DNA of 64,000 bases from Desulfovibrio inopinatus DSM 10711 (lineage in GTDB: Bacteria > Desulfobacterota > Desulfovibrionia > Desulfovibrionales > Desulfovibrionaceae), in assembly GCF_000429305.1 (NCBI RefSeq), contig NZ_AUBP01000001.1, forward strand, positions 124,001-188,000, read 5' to 3'. Position numbers and translations under genes: made by a program. The number at the start of each line of letters is the position of its first letter. The first letter of the stretch is position 1. Under the pieces are notes generated by a model that worked only from the letters and a program-made list of their open reading frames with translations, searched no databases and was not told the origin of the DNA. This document shows, in pieces, positions 63,798 through 64,000 of this stretch.

Positions 63798-64000
63798 ATG
63801 AAACGCATTATCATGCTCGCCACCTTGGCTGCCTTCGTGCTTGGCATGTTCGGCGTTGCCAGCGCGGCTACTGAAGTCCGCATGGTCGGTGATGCCCGCA
63901 TCAGCGCCAACTGGTACTCGAACTATCAGTTCACCGGCTGGAACCGTGCAGGTACTCAGACCGTTGACCCCGTCACCATTTGGGAACGTTTTCGCGTCCG
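63798..64000 (+). CDS. Outer-membrane porin, Desulfovibrio type (truncated by window edge)
   Basis: The first 67 codons show a signal peptide (IIMLATLAAFVLGMFGVASAA) and the conserved start of the mature porin (ATEVRMVGDARISANWYSN, NRAGTQTVDPVTIWERFRV). This matches my memory of the homotrimeric porins of Desulfovibrio. It should form a 16-strand-type trimeric pore. A good promoter, AAAGGAG and a long leader suggest strong expression. The rest is outside the window. Confidence 0.82.
   Translation, partial: MKRIIMLATLAAFVLGMFGVASAATEVRMVGDARISANWYSNYQFTGWNRAGTQTVDPVTIWERFRV

Overview
The window reads as chromosomal DNA of a sulfate-reducing delta-proteobacterium close to Desulfovibrio. The evidence is the truncated outer-membrane porin at the right edge, whose start resembles the Desulfovibrio homotrimeric porins, together with a Fur-type box, a CIRCE-controlled groESL operon, an AmmeMemoRadiSam enzyme and a very high density of two-component, chemotaxis and cyclic-di-GMP proteins. 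Genes are densely packed and frequently overlap by ATGA. I saw no rRNA, tRNA, CRISPR array, insertion sequence or prophage. Species-level identity cannot be fixed from the sequence alone.

Layout. 1-5.4 kb: partial MocR-type regulator diverging from a DUF2917 gene; a Fur-box TPR/HD-GYP pair; groESL with CIRCE. 5.7-16.3 kb: a plus-strand signalling block made of a PhnD-like lipoprotein with a histidine kinase, CheR, CheD, an HDOD protein, a response regulator, a phosphoenolpyruvate-synthase-like protein with an unusual C-terminus, a CNNM/CorC membrane protein and a NYN nuclease-like protein. 16.4-20.7 kb (minus): UbiB/ABC1 kinase, zinc-ribbon protein, an exported helical protein, a membrane protein and PhoU. 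21-23.8 kb (plus): cbiC, then a two-gene Septu-like (PtuA/PtuB) defence operon. 23.8-32.2 kb (minus): hybrid kinase, MoaD, ThiF and MoeA in one run; then a Cache lipoprotein overlapping a hybrid kinase that has lost both its phospho-accepting His and Asp.

32.6-39.6 kb: a secreted Cys-rich peptide, a two-part ABC exporter with an XRE regulator between its genes, and ilvBN preceded by a valine-rich leader peptide and attenuator. 39.8-45.8 kb: a membrane Cache protein fused to an AlbA_2 (Schlafen-type) domain, then a 1385-residue hybrid sensor with 14 beta-propeller repeats. 45.8-50.4 kb (minus mostly): an EipA/DUF1134 protein, SGNH-hydrolase-like protein, AMIN protein, two small conserved-looking proteins and an acyl-CoA thioesterase. 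50.6-53.6 kb: purM, a small exported protein, amrS and slyD. 53.9-59.3 kb: a PilJ-type chemoreceptor, a 48-residue basic protein, a FlgO-like lipoprotein with an exported partner, and a PAS-GGDEF cyclase. 59.5-64 kb: YaeQ-like protein, monooxygenase-like protein, fused pabB-pabC, cupin, AraC regulator and the porin.

The genes cooperate in small units rather than in one pathway. The best candidates for something undescribed are the pseudo-kinase/Cache lipoprotein pair (28.8-32.2 kb), the response regulator with PEP-synthase-like protein (11.3-14.3 kb) and the Cache-AlbA_2 fusion (39.8-41.4 kb). All assignments come from reading motifs; no database search was run.
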